Positions 1 to 10,790 of a stretch of 64,000 nucleotides of DNA are shown here, piece by piece. The stretch is from positions 3,537,001 through 3,601,000 of the forward strand of contig NZ_CP012700.1 of NCBI RefSeq assembly GCF_001307295.1, written 5' to 3'. The first letter of the stretch is position 1. Every line of letters starts with the position of its first letter. The notes beneath the pieces are model-generated. The model did not search any database, was not told where the DNA came from, and worked only from the letters and a program-made list of their open reading frames with translations. The position numbers and the translations under genes were made by a program. This stretch comes from Sphingopyxis macrogoltabida (GTDB taxonomy: Bacteria; Pseudomonadota; Alphaproteobacteria; Sphingomonadales; Sphingomonadaceae).

Positions 1-538
1 CCGCTTCGCTCGACACGCGCTCGGTTCCCTCGCGCATCGCCGCGATCTGCCCATGCAGCAGGCCGAAGGCATCGCGCCGCTCGGCCTCGACCTTTGCCAC
101 AGCCGCTTCATATTTTTCGAGCCGGTCGTGGACCGGATGGAGCAGCGCCTTCAGATTCTGCCCAGCGGTCGCCTCGCTCTCCTTGAAGCGCGCTTCGGCG
201 CGTTCGAGAAACGCCTTTTGCGCCCCGTCGAGCATCGCCTGCCCGACTTCGCGAAACTGCGCCGTCAGCGCCGCCTGCGCGTCCTTGAGCTGGGCGATCT
301 GCGCATCATGCGCCGCGTCGCGCGCCCGTTGTTCGGCGAGCAACGCCGCAAGCTGGCGATCCGCCGCCTGCCGTGCCTCGCTTTCCGCCGCCAGATCGGT
401 GACCGCCGCCTTGAAGCGGTCGGAAAGCCCGTCGCGTTCGGCCTTCAACCCGCCCGCCTGCCGCCCGGCGAACAGCCAGCCGATCAGGGCACCGAGAACG
501 AGGGCGACGAAAGCGATTGCGAGTGACAGTCCATCCAT
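1..538 (-). CDS. rmuC: RmuC-family DNA recombination protein, N-terminal part
   Basis: The visible 179 residues begin with a membrane segment (about residues 5-22, AIAFVALVLGALIGWLF) followed by a long Ala/Glu/Lys-rich coiled coil (LKAERDGL, SEARQAADRQLAALLAEQRA), the layout of RmuC: membrane anchor, coiled coil, then a nuclease-like core that here lies beyond the window edge. RmuC limits inversions at short inverted repeats. The ATG at 538 is chosen because the membrane anchor follows at once. Truncated only by the window boundary. Assignment rests on architecture and on the QAMLDGAQKAFLERAEARFK-like core start. Confidence 0.8.
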   Translation of the reverse strand, partial: MDGLSLAIAFVALVLGALIGWLFAGRQAGGLKAERDGLSDRFKAAVTDLAAESEARQAADRQLAALLAEQRARDAAHDAQIAQLKDAQAALTAQFREVGQAMLDGAQKAFLERAEARFKESEATAGQNLKALLHPVHDRLEKYEAAVAKVEAERRDAFGLLHGQIAAMREGTERVSSEA

Positions 539-582
539 GACGGGAACATAGATCGAACACCGTCCCTGTGGCTAGTCGCTAA

Positions 583-1062
583 TTACGCCAACGGGGTGAA
601 TGGCAGGATCGCGCGATAGGCCTCCACCTTCGGCGCGCCGCCGATCGTCACGCCCTGCGTCAGCAGCCAGTAATGGCGCACGATCTCCGCCTGTTGTTCG
701 AGGCCGTAGCGGTGCAGCGGCCAGCCGGGCTTGAGGCTGTAGTCATAGGTCGCGAAGGGGTGGCGCATCAGGACAAGATACCAGCGTCCGCGCGTCTGTG
801 CCTGCCACACATGCGTCATTTCATGGATGAACAGCCCCTTGGCGCGCATGGCGCCGTCCGCGGGGCAGGAAAAATCGTCGCAATAGCTGTCGCCGCGGGG
901 GTGGAAATGGAGATGCCCCATCGGCGCCATGACGATACGGCGCGGCTGGAAGAAAATCCATTTGCGGTGCCGCACCCGCACCTCGCCATAGCGGATCGCA
1001 TCGCCAAAGACGCTGCGCGCCAGCGCGACCTCCCCGTCGGTCAGCGGGCGCCCGTCGCGCTC
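583..1062 (-). CDS. vgr-related protein with a HExxH motif
   Basis: A protein of about 159 residues containing IHEMTHVWQAQTRG, a gluzincin-type HExxH zinc-binding helix, so a metallopeptidase fold is likely; the substrate is unknown. Similar short proteins are annotated as vgr-related in sphingomonads, but no VgrG spike domains are present. The start is uncertain. A GTG at 1062 begins just after the upstream gene's stop, while an ATG at 1119 would add 19 Arg-rich residues and overlap that gene by 47 bp. Neither has a strong ribosome binding site. It lies in the same direction as the PCu(A)C gene and probably shares its transcript. Confidence 0.7.
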   Translation of the reverse strand, partial: ERDGRPLTDGEVALARSVFGDAIRYGEVRVRHRKWIFFQPRRIVMAPMGHLHFHPRGDSYCDDFSCPADGAMRAKGLFIHEMTHVWQAQTRGRWYLVLMRHPFATYDYSLKPGWPLHRYGLEQQAEIVRHYWLLTQGVTIGGAPKVEAYRAILPFTPLA

Positions 1063-1072
1063 CACAAGCGGC

Positions 1073-1609
1073 CTATTTCTTCGCCGCGTCCGCCGGCGGG
1101 CTGTGATCCATCGCGCCATGGTCCATCGCGCCGTCGCCGCCCATCGCGGTCGACGTCTGCTTGATCGGCAGGTCGAACAGGATGCGTTCGTTGTTGTTGT
1201 TGGTGAAGACGAACTGCATCGGCAGCTTGCCCGCGCGCACCGCGGCGCCGTTGATGTTCCAGATCATCAGATGCTTGCCGCCCTGCTTGAACACCAGTTC
1301 GCCCTTCGCCGGCACGTCGGCGCGGACGAGTGGCTTCATCGTCACGACGCCGTTTTCGCGCACGCTTTCATGCATTTCGACGCGCTGCGCGAGATCGGCG
1401 GTTACCGCGACGAGCTGCGCGCCGCGCGGACCGCCGGTGACGCGGAAATAGCCGACCGCGGGCCGGTCGGGGGTTGCGCCCATCTCGATATAGCCGCTCA
1501 CCACGTTGAGCTGCGGTCCGGCGCCGAGATTTTCCTTACACGCCGTCAGCGACAGCGCGGCGGCGGCAACGGCGGCCAGAGTGAGCGAGCGGCGTGCGAA
1601 AGACTTCAT
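1073..1609 (-). CDS. PCu(A)C family periplasmic copper chaperone
   Basis: 178 residues. An N-terminal signal with lipobox LTAC (Cys24) suggests a lipoprotein. The family's copper-binding signature H-x10-M-x21-H-x-M is complete: His80, Met91, His113 and Met115. PCu(A)C proteins carry Cu(I) in the periplasm, typically for assembly of the CuA/CuB sites of cytochrome oxidase. The C-terminus adds a Met/His-rich tail (AMDHGAMDHS), which could bind further copper. It is followed on the same strand by the HExxH gene, and dnaK is divergent. Confidence 0.9.
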   Translation of the reverse strand: MKSFARRSLTLAAVAAAALSLTACKENLGAGPQLNVVSGYIEMGATPDRPAVGYFRVTGGPRGAQLVAVTADLAQRVEMHESVRENGVVTMKPLVRADVPAKGELVFKQGGKHLMIWNINGAAVRAGKLPMQFVFTNNNNERILFDLPIKQTSTAMGGDGAMDHGAMDHSPPADAAKK

Positions 1610-1667
1610 GATGGCTGGGACTCCCGAAATGCGTCAATTTTCCTGTTCCAGATAAGCCGTCAAAGCC

Positions 1668-1695
1668 CTTGTGCCAAGGATTAGCGCACCTATAT
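1668..1695 (+). promoter_or_regulatory. Putative sigma-32 (RpoH) heat-shock promoter of dnaK
   Basis: CTTG at 1668-1671 and CCTATAT at 1689-1695 are separated by 17 bp. This matches the alphaproteobacterial RpoH promoter form CTTG-N17/18-CYTATNT known from rhizobia and Caulobacter. It sits about 70 bp upstream of the dnaK start. No CIRCE/HrcA operator is seen in the leader. Confidence 0.65.
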
Positions 1696-1765
1696 CGCCC
1701 CCATTGAAAACCATGGACGGCGTGCCTTTTCAGGGCGCCGGAGAAGCAACAAGGACGGAATATCA

Positions 1766-3670
<1,905 letters not shown>

Positions 3671-3681
3671 GCGTAGGGCAT

Positions 3682-3795
3682 GCCCTTCGAGACGCCATTC
3701 CGACAAGCTCAATGGCTCCTCAGGGCGAACGGTGTGTTTTTATCCGTTCGCCCTGAGGAAGGACTGAGCTCTGGCGAAGGCCCGTCTCGAAGGGC
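3682..3795. repeat. Nested inverted repeat between dnaK and dnaJ
   Basis: An outer perfect 13-bp pair (3682-3694 with 3783-3795) surrounds an inner pair of at least 15 bp (3718-3732 with 3744-3758, loop of 11 nt containing a T-run). The inner hairpin may attenuate transcription between dnaK and dnaJ. The sequence (CCTTCGA..., TTCGCCCTGAGG) resembles the repeats at 22506-22607 and 24170. Confidence 0.75.
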
Positions 3796-3821
3796 TGTAC
3801 CCTCGGGGGCATAAGCGGACC

Positions 3822-4946
3822 ATGAGTCTCGACATCGATTATTATGAGCTGCTCGAAGTCGAGCGCAACGCCGACGATGCGGCCTTGAAGGCCAGCTATC
3901 GCAAGCTCGCGATGAAATATCACCCCGACAAGAATCCGGGGTGCGGCGACAGCGAGGCACGCTTCAAGGCGATCAGCGAAGCCTATGACTGCCTGAAAGA
4001 CCCGCAGAAGCGCGCCGCTTACGACCGCTTCGGCAAGGCGGGCCTCAACGGCGGCTTCGGCGGCGGCGGTAACGCCGACTTCGGCGATATCGGCGATATT
4101 TTCGAATCGATCTTCGGCTCGGCCTTCGGCGGCGGCGGTCGCCAGCAACGCGGCCCCGCGCGCGGCGCCGACCTCCGCTACGACATGGAAATCAGGCTCG
4201 AGGACGCGCACACCGGCTGCACCCGCGAGATTCAGGTCGATGTCGCTGCACGCTGCGAGACCTGCGACGGCAGCGGCGCCAAGCCCGGCACCGCGACCAA
4301 TCGCTGCTCGACCTGCGCCGGCCACGGCAAGGTCCGTGCGCAGCAGGGCTTTTTCATGGTCGAGCGCACCTGTCCGACCTGTCAGGGCGCGGGCGAGGTC
4401 ATCGCCGACCCGTGCAACAGCTGTCATGGCGAAGGGCGTGTCGACCGGCGCAAGACGCTGACCGTCACCATTCCCGCCGGGGTCGATGAAGGCACGCGCA
4501 TCCGCCTGTCGGGCGAGGGTGAGAGCGGTGCGCGCGGCGCGGCGCCGGGCGACCTTTATATCTTCCTCCATATGGCGCGGCACAAATTGTTCGAGCGCGA
4601 GGGGACGACCTTGTTCACCCGCGCCCCGATCAGCTTCACCACCGCAGCGCTCGGCGGGTCGATCAGCATCCCCGGTCTCGACGGCAAGAAGCACGACATC
4701 AGCATTCCCGCGGGCATCCAGTCGGGCAAGCAGCTCCGCCAGCGCGGCGCCGGCATGCCCGTCCTCAACGGCCGCGGCCACGGCGACCTCGTGATCCAGA
4801 TCGACGTCGAAACGCCGACGAAGCTGAATGCCAAGCAGAAGGAACTGCTGCAAGCGTTCCGCGAAACCGAGACCGGCGACGAATGCCCCGCGAGTCAGGG
4901 ATTTTTCGGCCGCATCAAGGAAATGTGGGACGATTTGACCGATTGA
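3822..4946 (+). CDS. dnaJ: Chaperone protein DnaJ (Hsp40)
   Basis: 374 residues with the standard order. The J-domain carries the HPD motif (MKYHPDKNPG). A Gly/Phe-rich linker (GGFGGGGNADFGDIGDIF) follows. The zinc domain has four CxxCxGxG repeats (CETCDGSG, CSTCAGHG, CPTCQGAG, CNSCHGEG). Two C-terminal beta domains complete it. It stimulates DnaK ATP hydrolysis and delivers unfolded clients. The start MSLDIDYYELLEV aligns with the family. It lies downstream of dnaK in the usual order. Confidence 0.97.
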   Translation: MSLDIDYYELLEVERNADDAALKASYRKLAMKYHPDKNPGCGDSEARFKAISEAYDCLKDPQKRAAYDRFGKAGLNGGFGGGGNADFGDIGDIFESIFGSAFGGGGRQQRGPARGADLRYDMEIRLEDAHTGCTREIQVDVAARCETCDGSGAKPGTATNRCSTCAGHGKVRAQQGFFMVERTCPTCQGAGEVIADPCNSCHGEGRVDRRKTLTVTIPAGVDEGTRIRLSGEGESGARGAAPGDLYIFLHMARHKLFEREGTTLFTRAPISFTTAALGGSISIPGLDGKKHDISIPAGIQSGKQLRQRGAGMPVLNGRGHGDLVIQIDVETPTKLNAKQKELLQAFRETETGDECPASQGFFGRIKEMWDDLTD

Positions 4947-4967
4947 TCCGGCGCGATGGGACCGTCG

Positions 4968-6080
4968 TTATCGCAGCCCCAGCGAGTCCAGCTTCGGTTT
5001 CGGGTTCCAGCGCAGCCTGTCGCACAAGGCGGCACGGCGCGAACGCGCGGCGGCGAGTTCGCTATTGCTATTGTCGGCGGTTCCGATCGGCAGGCGAACG
5101 CAGGACGTGCGGGCGAGCTGCATCAACGCCATGAATGTCTTCCCGCTGACGTCGATGCGCATATCCTCCCCGGCGATTTCCCCCGGATGGGGCCCGAACA
5201 GATTGTCGGCCGAAATGCCAAGGCACGCCACCGCCTGCTTTACCGTCCAGCGGGTTTCGTCATATTCGTCATAATCGGGCGCCACGGCGGATTTGCTGCT
5301 GCAGCGATCGAGGTTGGCGACCACCGCCTCCTGTCCGCTTCGATATGTGCCCGAAGCGGTATGCAGTCCCTTGATCCCGACGAACACCACCTTGAGCCCG
5401 TTCCAGGCGCTGCCCAGAAAATTGCCCTTCTGGATGTCTTCGGCGAATTTGCGAACATGGTCGCGCGGCAGGGTCGCGAAGAGCAGGCGCATCATCCGCG
5501 CTTCGATCAACGGCACATCGGCTTCGAAATTGACGAAGTAACCGTTGCAGGGTGGCACCGCCGGTTCCGGAGCAGCTGCCGTTGCAATCGCCGGAGGGTT
5601 TCCGCTCGCAAGCATGGCACGAACCGATGTTTCCGCGGCCGTCGCCACCTGTGCCGAACGCCCGGCGTCCTGTGCGGCCCGTTCGGCGTCGGCGACTGCC
5701 GCATCGAGCCGCGCAATCTGTCCGGGCAAAGGACGAGCAGGCTGTTCCACGTCGCCGACCCGGCAAGCCACGCCGCCGTCGGAGGGGTAGATATTCGCCG
5801 CGGCATAATTGATCTCGTCGGCAGCGGCCGCCAGATAGTCGGCGATGGCGTCGGCTTCCTTTGCATCGGTCACCGTTTCGCCCCCCATCCGCGCCGCCAT
5901 CGCGAGGATGATGGTGAAGCGAAGCAATTGAACCTTCTTCGATTCGCTGGCGTCGAACGTCCGCTCGTCGAGAAGATGGCCCGGATAACCCCCGGGATGG
6001 CGCAAATCGCGCGTGATCGCCCCGCAGCCGGAGAGGCAAAGCGCCGCCGCCATCGTCGCAACCATACCGGTGTTTCGCAT
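4968..6080 (-). CDS. Hypothetical lipoprotein
   Basis: 370 residues; no family recognised. The start is set at ATG 6080 because GGGGAAGG lies 4 bases upstream and the protein then opens with a lipoprotein signal (lipobox LSGC, Cys19). An upstream ATG at 6155 would bury that signal. The middle (about 110-190) is Ala-rich and probably helical or coiled (LDAAVADAERAAQDAGRSAQ). Seven scattered cysteines could form disulphides in the periplasm. It converges with dnaJ, with 21 bp between the stops. Confidence 0.75.
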   Translation of the reverse strand: MRNTGMVATMAAALCLSGCGAITRDLRHPGGYPGHLLDERTFDASESKKVQLLRFTIILAMAARMGGETVTDAKEADAIADYLAAAADEINYAAANIYPSDGGVACRVGDVEQPARPLPGQIARLDAAVADAERAAQDAGRSAQVATAAETSVRAMLASGNPPAIATAAAPEPAVPPCNGYFVNFEADVPLIEARMMRLLFATLPRDHVRKFAEDIQKGNFLGSAWNGLKVVFVGIKGLHTASGTYRSGQEAVVANLDRCSSKSAVAPDYDEYDETRWTVKQAVACLGISADNLFGPHPGEIAGEDMRIDVSGKTFMALMQLARTSCVRLPIGTADNSNSELAAARSRRAALCDRLRWNPKPKLDSLGLR

Positions 6081-6191
6081 CAGCCTTCCCCAAAAGCCAC
6101 AGCAGATTCGCCCGATATCATCTGCTAATCCCGCGGCCGGGAAAGGAAAGCCCATTATTCTTCCATATTGATCGCCATGTCGGCGCTTTCG

Positions 6192-8513
6192 TTACCGTTC
6201 CGGGCCGATCTCGCCGCGCAGCTCGTCGATCAGTGCCTTCACCTTCGGCAGCCGCTCTTCCTCCTCATCAAGGATGGCGTGAAAGGCGCGCCGCTTGATC
6301 GCGACCAGTTCGTCGGCTTTCAGCGCGCCCTCGCCGGTCACGCTGCTCGATACGATGTCGATGAGCCGGTCGGCGCCGTGGAGGCGTCCCCAGAGATAAT
6401 CATTCTCGCGGTACGCACGGCTGAAGAAAGCGCCGAAGCTGTTGAATTCGATGCCCTTGAGCATCGCCGACGCGCCGCCGCTGCGGATCGCGGTCGCGTC
6501 GGAGGGCGAGATACGGTCGATCTTGATCGGGTCGAACTCGTCGAATCCCTCGCCTTGCAGCAACGGCAGCGTCGCGATGTCGTAGAAGGGATAGCCCAGA
6601 TAGGCGAGCAGCAGCACGCGCCGGTCGTCCTTCGGCAGCGCGGTCAGTGCCGCGGCGATCAGGACGTCCGCCTCGCCATCGACGGCCGTGAGGTCGCGCC
6701 GCGCCGCGATGGCATCGATCCACTGCCCCGGTGCGGCGTCGGTAGGCACGTCGAGTTCGGCAAGCCAGCTATCGCCCTCGCGTTCGAGATAGAAGCCGAG
6801 CGCGGTGAAGATCGCGCCGCGCATGTCCTCGCACGCCGTATCGCGTCCTTCGCGGCGGCTCTCGATCACCGCGTCGAGTTCGCGCGCCATGAAGCGCAGG
6901 CGGCGGATGCGAAAGCCGAGGTCGTGAGTGCGGAAGAAGGCGATCGCGTCGCCGCTCGCCCCGGCGCCTTTCCGGCCCGAAATACGGTCGAGTCCGCGCG
7001 CCCGCACCTCGTCCCACATTGCCTGCCGCCGGTTGCTGCGGTGGACGGCACCCTCGGGCGGGGCCAGCCGGTCGACCATGCCGACGAGCTCCTCGACCAC
7101 CGCAGATAATTTGAGGTGGCCATAGGGCGCATAGGCGAAGCCGGCGCGTGCCGCCGCCTGCTCCTGTGCCTTGGCGCGCCATTTCTCGAGCCGCGCCGAG
7201 GTCGGCGTGTCGAGGAAGAAGGTGGTGCCGAACAGCGCCGCGACCTGTTCCTCGACCTCGACCTTCATCGCGTCGACGATATGCTGCATCCGGCGAATGC
7301 GCCGCGACATGCCCTCGATCGCCTCGACATTCTCCCGGATCGGCTGTTCGCGCGGGATTTCGGACAGCGCACCGAGGATCGTCGGCAGGAAACCGGGCAG
7401 CCGCGCCTCCTCGCCCGCCGCGACCTCGCCCGGTTTTCCGAAGCTGATCGAGCGATAATCGGGCTTGGGATCGATATAGACGAAGCGCCGGTCGACCTCG
7501 CGCCGTGCCGGGCGCTGTTTCAGCGCCGCGATCGCCGGCCGGAAAGGCGCATTGGCGAGCACCGACCCATCGATCAGCACCCGGTCGGCGGGATCGCCCT
7601 CGCCGCCCGCGGGAAGCTGGGTGCGGATGAACGCATCGCGCCCGGACCACTCGATGCCACGCTTTTCGAGCACCGCGTCGAGTTCGCGCAAGGTGAAGGG
7701 CGGGAAGGCGCCCGGGAAACTCGCGGTCGCGCGCGCCGCCGCGGCGAGGCCCGGCATATCGCCGAGATCTTTGCCGCGCCGGCCGTCCTGACGGAAATGC
7801 AGGATCAGCCGATGCTCCTGTTCGGTCACCCGCGGCGGGCTGTTGAGCGCAAGCGGCATGCTGTGACCCGCGAAATCAGTGACCGAGACGAAGAGGTCGA
7901 CGGGCTGCCCCGCCGGGACCAGCACCGGCCCCTTCGGCCCCGCGTCCATGGCGTCGAAGGCGTCGACAAGCAGATTCGAGAAGGTTTCGCCGCCGAACGG
8001 CGGTTCGAACCAGCGCGCGCGGACGAAGCGCGACAGCTTGGCGCGCACCTCGTCCTGCGCGCCCTCGCCCACCGTGCGGTCGATGACGTTGCCGCGCCGC
8101 TTCATCGCCCAGCCGGCGATCGGCACCGCCCAGAATTTGGTCGCCGCCGACAGCGGCCGCGCATCGGGGTCGAGCAGGCTGTCGACATCGGCGCCGCCCA
8201 GCCACAATTCGGTCAGCGGGTCGAGCGACTGGCCGGTCGCCAGCGCCCGCGCGAGGAAAATACCGTTGATCCCGCCCGCGCTCGCCCCCGCGACGATGTC
8301 GGCGAGCACGCGCAGCCGGACGCTGCTGCGCGCCGCGATGGCAGCGAGCAAATCGCGATAGACCGCGCCCGAACCCGCCGGCTCGCCACCGTCGTGCCAG
8401 GCGCGCGACGCGGCGGCGAGGCGCCATATTTCCTTGGTGATACCGTGCATATAGACGGCGAGGCTGATGCCGCCGTAGCAAATCAGGGCAAACCGCAGTT
8501 CCTTTTCGCGCAT
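6192..8513 (-). CDS. Patatin-like phospholipase with DUF3376-type C-terminus
   Basis: About 773 residues. The catalytic nucleophile elbow GASAG (Ser78) lies in VAGASAGGINGIFL. A DGS motif (LIDGSVLANAPF) supplies the Asp of the Ser-Asp dyad. An N-terminal RFALICYGGISLAVYMHG oxyanion-loop region matches patatin-like proteins of the long TIGR03607/DUF3376 class. Such enzymes hydrolyse acyl esters of phospholipids. The ATG at 8513 is chosen because homology starts at MREKELRFALICYGG; the open frame continues upstream to 8711 with no family match. It is divergent from the TonB receptor gene. Confidence 0.85.
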   Translation of the reverse strand: MREKELRFALICYGGISLAVYMHGITKEIWRLAAASRAWHDGGEPAGSGAVYRDLLAAIAARSSVRLRVLADIVAGASAGGINGIFLARALATGQSLDPLTELWLGGADVDSLLDPDARPLSAATKFWAVPIAGWAMKRRGNVIDRTVGEGAQDEVRAKLSRFVRARWFEPPFGGETFSNLLVDAFDAMDAGPKGPVLVPAGQPVDLFVSVTDFAGHSMPLALNSPPRVTEQEHRLILHFRQDGRRGKDLGDMPGLAAAARATASFPGAFPPFTLRELDAVLEKRGIEWSGRDAFIRTQLPAGGEGDPADRVLIDGSVLANAPFRPAIAALKQRPARREVDRRFVYIDPKPDYRSISFGKPGEVAAGEEARLPGFLPTILGALSEIPREQPIRENVEAIEGMSRRIRRMQHIVDAMKVEVEEQVAALFGTTFFLDTPTSARLEKWRAKAQEQAAARAGFAYAPYGHLKLSAVVEELVGMVDRLAPPEGAVHRSNRRQAMWDEVRARGLDRISGRKGAGASGDAIAFFRTHDLGFRIRRLRFMARELDAVIESRREGRDTACEDMRGAIFTALGFYLEREGDSWLAELDVPTDAAPGQWIDAIAARRDLTAVDGEADVLIAAALTALPKDDRRVLLLAYLGYPFYDIATLPLLQGEGFDEFDPIKIDRISPSDATAIRSGGASAMLKGIEFNSFGAFFSRAYRENDYLWGRLHGADRLIDIVSSSVTGEGALKADELVAIKRRAFHAILDEEEERLPKVKALIDELRGEIGPER

Positions 8514-8601
8514 GCGCCGGCTGATAGCGCGGTTTCGCGACTGTGGCGAATTTTCCACATCGCCAGACCTAAACGCCCGATTCCCGGGTTTCTTCTTGCA
8601 T

Positions 8602-8618
8602 ATGCGAATTGGTCGCAT
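8602..8618. promoter_or_regulatory. Palindrome upstream of the TonB receptor, possible operator
   Basis: ATGCGA-ATTGG-TCGCAT is a perfect 6-bp dyad with a 5-bp spacer, 28 bp upstream of the receptor start and in the divergent intergenic region. The TGC-N9-GCA form would suit an iron-responsive (Fur/Mur type) repressor, but that is inference from the downstream gene. Confidence 0.35.
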
Positions 8619-8645
8619 TAGCCGCGCCGCGAACAGGAGATGAGA

Positions 8646-10790
8646 ATGAATCGCAAATTTGCCCTCGCCGCGCTCGCCTGCACGGCGCTTTCCTCGCCCG
8701 CTTTTGCGCAAGACAGCGCGCCGGTCGCCGATGGCGACGAAGGCGAGGGCACGATCATCGTCACTGCCGCGCGAACGACCCTGCCGCCCAACGCCCTGCC
8801 GCTGACGATCGATGTCATTTCCCAGGACACCCTAGATCAACAGGTCGCGATTTCCGGCTCGGTCATCGATGCGGTGGCACACCTGACCCCCAGCTTCTCG
8901 CCGACGCGCCAGAAACTCTCGGGCGCGGGCGAAACGCTGCGCGGCCGCTCGCCGCTCTATGCGATCAACGGCATTCCGCAATCGACCCCGATCCGCGACG
9001 GATCGCGCGACGGCTATACGATCGACCCCTTTTTCCTCGATCGCGTCGAGCTGATCTATGGATCGAACGCCCTGCAGGGGATCGGCGCGACCGGCGGCGT
9101 GGTCAATCAGGTGGTGATCAGGGCGCCGCGCGAAGACGGCCTCTCGGGCCGCGCGCTGGTGCAGGGATCGACGGGCAATTTCGAGGATAGCAGCTTCGGC
9201 GGCAAGCTCGGCGGGCTGCTCGCCTATCGTCAGGGCGCGTTCGATGTGACCGGCGGCGTCGTCTATGAAACGCGCGGCCTTTATTACGACGGCGCCGGCC
9301 GCCGCGTCGGCATCGACAACACGCAGGGCGATGTGCAGGACAGCAAGAGCCTCAGCTTCTTTGCGCGGCTGGGCTATGACCTGTCGTCGACCGCCCGCAT
9401 CGAACTGTTCGCCACGCGCTTCAACCTCGAGGGCAATGGCAACTGGGTGCAGGTCGCGGGCGATCGGGCGACGGGCCTTCCGACCAGCTCGAAGCGTGAG
9501 GACATTCAGGGCGAAGCCGCCTCGAACCGCGTCGAAACGGTCAACCTGACGCTGACCGATACCGACCTTGGCGGCGGCAATCTGGTATTTCAGGCCTTTT
9601 TCAACCGGTCGCGCGATATTTTCGGCGGCGATGTCAGCGCCACCTTCCAAGACGCCAGCATCGCGCCCATCGGCACCCTGTTCGACCAGTCGGCGAACCG
9701 TTCGCGCAAGCTGGGCGCGCGCGTCAGCTATGAACGCCAGCTTTTCGACGCGCTCAACATCACGCTCGGCTTCGACTCGATGTGGGACAAGACCCAGCAG
9801 GGTTTGCTCGCGACCGGACGTTATTGGGTCCCGCCCACGACCTTCCGCACGCTCGCGCCCTTCGGCCAGGCCAATCTGAAACTGTTCGACGGCGCCCTAC
9901 GCCTGGCCGGCGGCGCGCGCTGGGAAAATGGCCAGCTCAAGGTCGACGATTATGTGACGCTGGCCTCCTATAATTCGGCCCGGGTCAGCGGCGGCACCCG
10001 CAATTTCGACGATCTGCTGATCAATGGCGGCGTGATTGTCGAGCCCGCGCAGGGCATCCGCGCCTATGCCAGCTATGCCGAAGGCTATTCGATTGCCGAC
10101 GTCGGCCGCATCCTGCGCGCGGTCAACGGCGCGACCCAGCCGAATTTCCGCATCGAGGATGTCAACGTCACCCCCGTGATTTCGAACAACCGCGAGGTCG
10201 GGATCGAAATCAAGCGCGGGCCGCTCGATGCCAGCGCGTCCTATTTCTGGTCGACGTCGAAAGACGGCGGCCTGTTGGTCCTCAACAGCGCCGGCGTCTA
10301 CGACGTTCAACGCCAGCGCATCGAAATCCAGGGTTTCGAGATCAACCTTGCGGTCCAGCTTCCGGTCGACGGGTTGAAGCTCGGCACCGGCTATGCCCAT
10401 CTGTCCGGCCGCACCGACAGCGACAAGGACGACAAGGTCGATATCGATCTGGACGGCGCGAATATTTCGCCCGACCGCGTCAATGTCTGGGCCAGCTATG
10501 AAAAGGGGCCGGTGTCCGCGCGCGTACAGGCGGGCCTTTATCTCGACCGCAAATTCGATGGCGCCGCGGCGAACACCGATTTTTCGGGCTACACGCTGAC
10601 CGACGCCGTGCTGCGCTATGAACTGCCGCGGCTGGGCGGGATCACGCTTGCGGCCTCGAACCTGTTCGACGTCGACTATGTCACCTATAACAGCCAGACC
10701 ATTCGCTCGACCGTCGCGGCAACCGACAATGCCCGCTTTTTCACCGGGCGCGGACGGACCTTCACGCTCGGGTGGGATTACCGGTTCTGA
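8646..10790 (+). CDS. TonB-dependent outer-membrane receptor, siderophore type
   Basis: About 714 residues: a signal peptide (ending SSPAFAQ), a plug domain with a TonB-box-like TIIVTAARTTLP and the plug motif RVELIYGSNALQGIGATGG, then a 22-strand type barrel ending in aromatic YRF. The closing segment (TGRGRTFTLGWDYRF) and the PepSY partner suggest a ferric-siderophore receptor; the ligand cannot be told from sequence. AGGAG at 8635-8639 fits the ATG at 8646 (6-base spacing) better than the ATG at 8640. The stop overlaps the start of the PepSY gene. Confidence 0.92.
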   Translation: MNRKFALAALACTALSSPAFAQDSAPVADGDEGEGTIIVTAARTTLPPNALPLTIDVISQDTLDQQVAISGSVIDAVAHLTPSFSPTRQKLSGAGETLRGRSPLYAINGIPQSTPIRDGSRDGYTIDPFFLDRVELIYGSNALQGIGATGGVVNQVVIRAPREDGLSGRALVQGSTGNFEDSSFGGKLGGLLAYRQGAFDVTGGVVYETRGLYYDGAGRRVGIDNTQGDVQDSKSLSFFARLGYDLSSTARIELFATRFNLEGNGNWVQVAGDRATGLPTSSKREDIQGEAASNRVETVNLTLTDTDLGGGNLVFQAFFNRSRDIFGGDVSATFQDASIAPIGTLFDQSANRSRKLGARVSYERQLFDALNITLGFDSMWDKTQQGLLATGRYWVPPTTFRTLAPFGQANLKLFDGALRLAGGARWENGQLKVDDYVTLASYNSARVSGGTRNFDDLLINGGVIVEPAQGIRAYASYAEGYSIADVGRILRAVNGATQPNFRIEDVNVTPVISNNREVGIEIKRGPLDASASYFWSTSKDGGLLVLNSAGVYDVQRQRIEIQGFEINLAVQLPVDGLKLGTGYAHLSGRTDSDKDDKVDIDLDGANISPDRVNVWASYEKGPVSARVQAGLYLDRKFDGAAANTDFSGYTLTDAVLRYELPRLGGITLAASNLFDVDYVTYNSQTIRSTVAATDNARFFTGRGRTFTLGWDYRF

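Noticed and set aside
1700..1765. CIRCE operator before dnaK
   Set aside because: No TTAGCACTC-N9-GAGTGCTAA-like dyad is present in the leader.
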